Shown here piece after piece: positions 61,444 to 64,000 of a stretch of DNA of 64,000 nt (position 1 is its first letter; the number at the start of each line of letters is the position of its first letter). The stretch is from Cepaea nemoralis. Lineage: Eukaryota; Mollusca; Gastropoda; Stylommatophora; Helicidae. Made by a program: the position numbers and the translations under genes. Under the pieces are notes generated by a model. It did not search any database. It saw nothing but the letters and a program-made list of their open reading frames with translations, and was not told the DNA's origin. The DNA lies in the NCBI GenBank assembly GCA_014155875.1, contig JACEFZ010011670.1, positions 62,001 through 126,000 of the forward strand, written 5' to 3'.

Positions 61444-63712
61444 GAGTTTCCACAGTCAGGCATCACAAGAGGTAAGAATTGCCACAGTCAGGCATCACAA
61501 GAGGTAAGAGTTGCCACAGTCAGGCCACACAAGAGGTAAGAGTTGCCACAGTCAGGCATCACAAGAGGTAAGAGTTGCCACAGTCAGGCATCACAAGAGG
61601 TAAGAATTGCCACAGTCAGGCATCACAAGAGGTAAGAATTGCCACAGTCAGGCCACACAAGAGGTAAGAATTGCCACAGTCAGGCATCACAAGAGGTAAG
61701 AGTTGCCACAGTCAGGCCACACAAGAGGTAAGAGTTGCCACAGTCAGGCATCACAAGAGGTAAGAATTGTCACAGTCAGGCATCACAAGAGGTAAGAGTT
61801 GCCACAGTCAGGCATCACAAGAGGTAAGAATTGCCACAGTCAGGCATCACAAGAGGTAAGAGTTGCCACAGTCAGACCACACAAGAGGTAAGAGTTGCCA
61901 CAGTCAGACCACACAACAGGTAAGAGTTGCCACAGTCAGGCATCACAACAGGTAAGAGTTGCCACAGTCAGGCCACACAAGAGGTAAGAGTTGCCACAGT
62001 CAGACCACACAAGAGGTAAGAGTTGCCACAGTCAGGCCACACAAGAGGTAAGAATTGCCACAGTCAGACATCACAACAGGTAAGAATTGCCACATTCAGG
62101 CATCACAAGAGGTAAGAATTGCCACAGTCAGGCATCACAAGAGGTAAGAATTGCCACAGTCAGGCATCACAAGAGGTAAGAGTTGCCACAGTCAGGCATC
62201 ACAAGAGGTAAGAATTGCCACAGTCAGGCCACACAAGAGGTAAGAGTTGCCACACAAGAGGTAAGAGTTGCCACAGTCAGACCACACAACAGGTAAGAGT
62301 TGCCACAGTCAGGCATCACAACAGGCAAGAGTTGCCACAGTCAGGCATCACAACAGGTAAGAGTTGCCACAGTCAGGCCACACAAGAGGTAAAAGTTGCC
62401 ACTGTCAGACCACACAAGAGGTAAGAGTTGCCACAGTCAGGCCACACAACAGGTAAGAGTTGCCACAGTCAGGCCACACAAGAGGTAAGAGTTGCAACAC
62501 TCAGGCATCACAAGAGGTAAGAATTGCCACAGTTATGCATCACAAGAGGTAAGAATTGCCACAGTCAGGCATCACAAGAGGTAAGAATTGCCACAGTCAG
62601 GCCACACAAGAGGTAAGAGTTGCCACAGTCAGGCATCACAAGAGGTAAGAGTTGTCACAGTCAGGCATCACAAGAGGTAAGAATTGCCACAGTCAGGCAT
62701 CACAAGAGGTAAGAATTGCCACAGTCAGGCCACACAAGAGGTAAGAGTTGCCACAGTCAGGCATCACAAGAGGTAAGAATTGCCACAGTCAGGCCACACA
62801 AGAGGTAAGAGTTGCCACAGTCAGGCATCACAAGAGGTAAGAATTGCCACAGTCAGGCATCACAAGAGGTAAGAGTTGCCACAGTCAGGCATCACAAGAG
62901 GTAAGAATTGCCACAGTCAGGCATCACAAGAGGTAAGAGTTGCCACAGTCAGACCACACAAGAGGTAAGAGTTGCCACAGTCAGACCACACAACAGGTAA
63001 GAGTTGCCACAGTCAGGCATCACAACAGGTAAGAATTGCCACAGTCAGGCATCACAAGAGGTAAGAGTTGCCACAGTCAGGCATCACAATAGGTAAGAGT
63101 TGCCACAGTCAGGCATCACAACAGGTAAGAATTGCCACAGTCAGGCCACACAACAGGTAAGAATTGCCACAGTCAGGCATCACAAGAGGTAAGAGTTGCC
63201 ACAGTCAGGCATCACAAGAGGTAAGAATTGCCACAGTCAGGCCACACAAGAGGTAAGAATTGCCACAGTCAGGCCACACAAGAGGTAAGAATTGCCACAG
63301 TCAGGCATCACAAGAGGTAAGAGTTGCCACAGTCAGGCATCACAAGAGGTAAGAGTTGTCACAGTCAGGCATCACAAGAGGTAAGAATTGCCACAGTCAG
63401 GCATCACAAGAGGTAAGAATTGTCACAGTCAGGCCACACAAGAGGTAAGAGTTGCCAGTCAGGCATCACAAGAGGTAAGAATTGCCACAGTCAGGCCACA
63501 CAAGAGGTAAGAGTTGCCACAGTCAGGCATCACAAGAGGTAAGAATTGCCACAGTCAGGCATCACAAGAGGTAAGAATTGCCACAGTCAGGCATCACAAG
63601 AGGTAAGAATTGCCACAGTCAGGCATCACAAGAGGTAAGAGTTGCCACAGTCAGGCAACACAAGAGGTAAGAGTTGCCACAGTCAGGCCACACAAGAGGT
63701 AAGAGTTGCTGT
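61426..63712. repeat. 32-bp minisatellite repeating the exon 23 splice donor
   Basis: About 70 units of GCATCACAAGAG/GTAAGA followed by GTTGCCACAGTCAG. The first unit overlaps the last 14 bases of exon 23 (AGGCATCACAAGAG) and its donor at 61440. Variants are CCACACAAGAG for CATCACAAGAG, AAGAATT for AAGAGTT and CAACAG for CAAGAG. Each unit keeps a near-consensus AG/GTAAGA and an AG preceded by CCACAGTC. Confidence 0.98.
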
Positions 63713-63829
63713 AAGTCGGGGGAGGGGTGCTTGTCTAGCATGCTTTGAGACAGTAAGATGGTCACTTCAAGCATAAATCCCCTAGATGATGGTCGGCAGA
63801 CAGTTTGCTCTTACAGTCGGATAACTCAC

Positions 63830-64000
63830 ATTTGGATACCTCATTCTAGGATACCTCACACTCGGATCCCCACACTCGGATACCCCGCACTCAGACACCC
63901 CACACTCGGATACCCACACTTGGATATCCTGCACTTGGATACCCCACACTCGGATACCCCACACTCGGATACCCCACACTCGGATACCCAGGCTTGGAAA
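63830..64000. repeat. 15-bp repeat at window end
   Basis: About ten units of CCCCACACTCGGATA with length variants, continuing to the window edge. Between this and the previous array (63713-63829) nothing is recognised. Confidence 0.92.

Noticed and set aside
61426..63712. CRISPR-like array (regular 32-bp repeats)
   Set aside because: Repeats are contiguous with no unique spacers, in an animal intron, and derived from an exon edge. The same applies to the 21-, 24-, 25-, 31-, 42- and 65-bp arrays.

Overview
This window is intron-rich animal nuclear DNA, most likely from a lophotrochozoan and plausibly a mollusc. That guess rests on the gene structure, the tRNA-derived SINEs, the mixed non-LTR retrotransposons and the very heavy intronic minisatellites. 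The species is not recognised. Everything identifiable as host coding sequence belongs to one plus-strand gene encoding a DOCK-C family Rho/Rac/Cdc42 guanine nucleotide exchange factor (DOCK6/7/8 type). Several stretches read closest to DOCK8. The window begins inside an upstream intron. It contains 23 consecutive exons (positions 1274 to 61439), about 1,150 codons, covering the middle of the protein and nearly the whole catalytic DHR-2 domain. Exon ends were set from GT/AG sites, reading-phase continuity across every junction, and recalled family sequence. The N-terminal half lies upstream of the window, and the final residues probably lie downstream.

Layout. 1-10 kb: exons 1-6, separated by short introns with minisatellites, SINEs and LINE 3' ends. 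10-19.6 kb: a 9.7 kb intron with a 42-bp minisatellite, tRNA-Leu-like SINEs and a tandemly duplicated LINE end that encodes a C2H2 finger. 19.6-29.7 kb: exons 7-10. Exon 7 looks like an extra 92-codon cassette, and exon 8 carries a one-base frame disruption. This part also holds two LINE relics with RNase H domains and two blocks of a 20-bp array. 30-39.7 kb: exons 11-14, a 21-bp and a 65-bp array, a nested SINE stack, and a SINE whose promoter box has been amplified eightfold. 40.4-44.6 kb: a 4.1-kb, 25-bp satellite-like array. 45-57.6 kb: exons 15-21, a LINE split by a solo LTR, and a hammerhead-bearing SINE. 57.6-64 kb: exons 22-23 with three more arrays, the last of which repeats a consensus 5' splice site about 70 times.

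Two things stand out. First, many tandem arrays start or end at splice junctions and contain the junction sequence (exons 1, 11, 14, 17, 23; close association at 12, 13, 21, 22), so the gene carries runs of decoy donors and acceptors. Second, a tRNA-Val-like short element contains a compact type I hammerhead ribozyme fold, with complementary stems, conserved core and GUC cleavage triplet. Both full copies are bounded by clear target-site duplications.

Limits: repeat boundaries and copy numbers were read by eye and are approximate. Family assignments come from recalled protein and repeat features, with no search behind them. No second host gene, rRNA or true tRNA gene was found.
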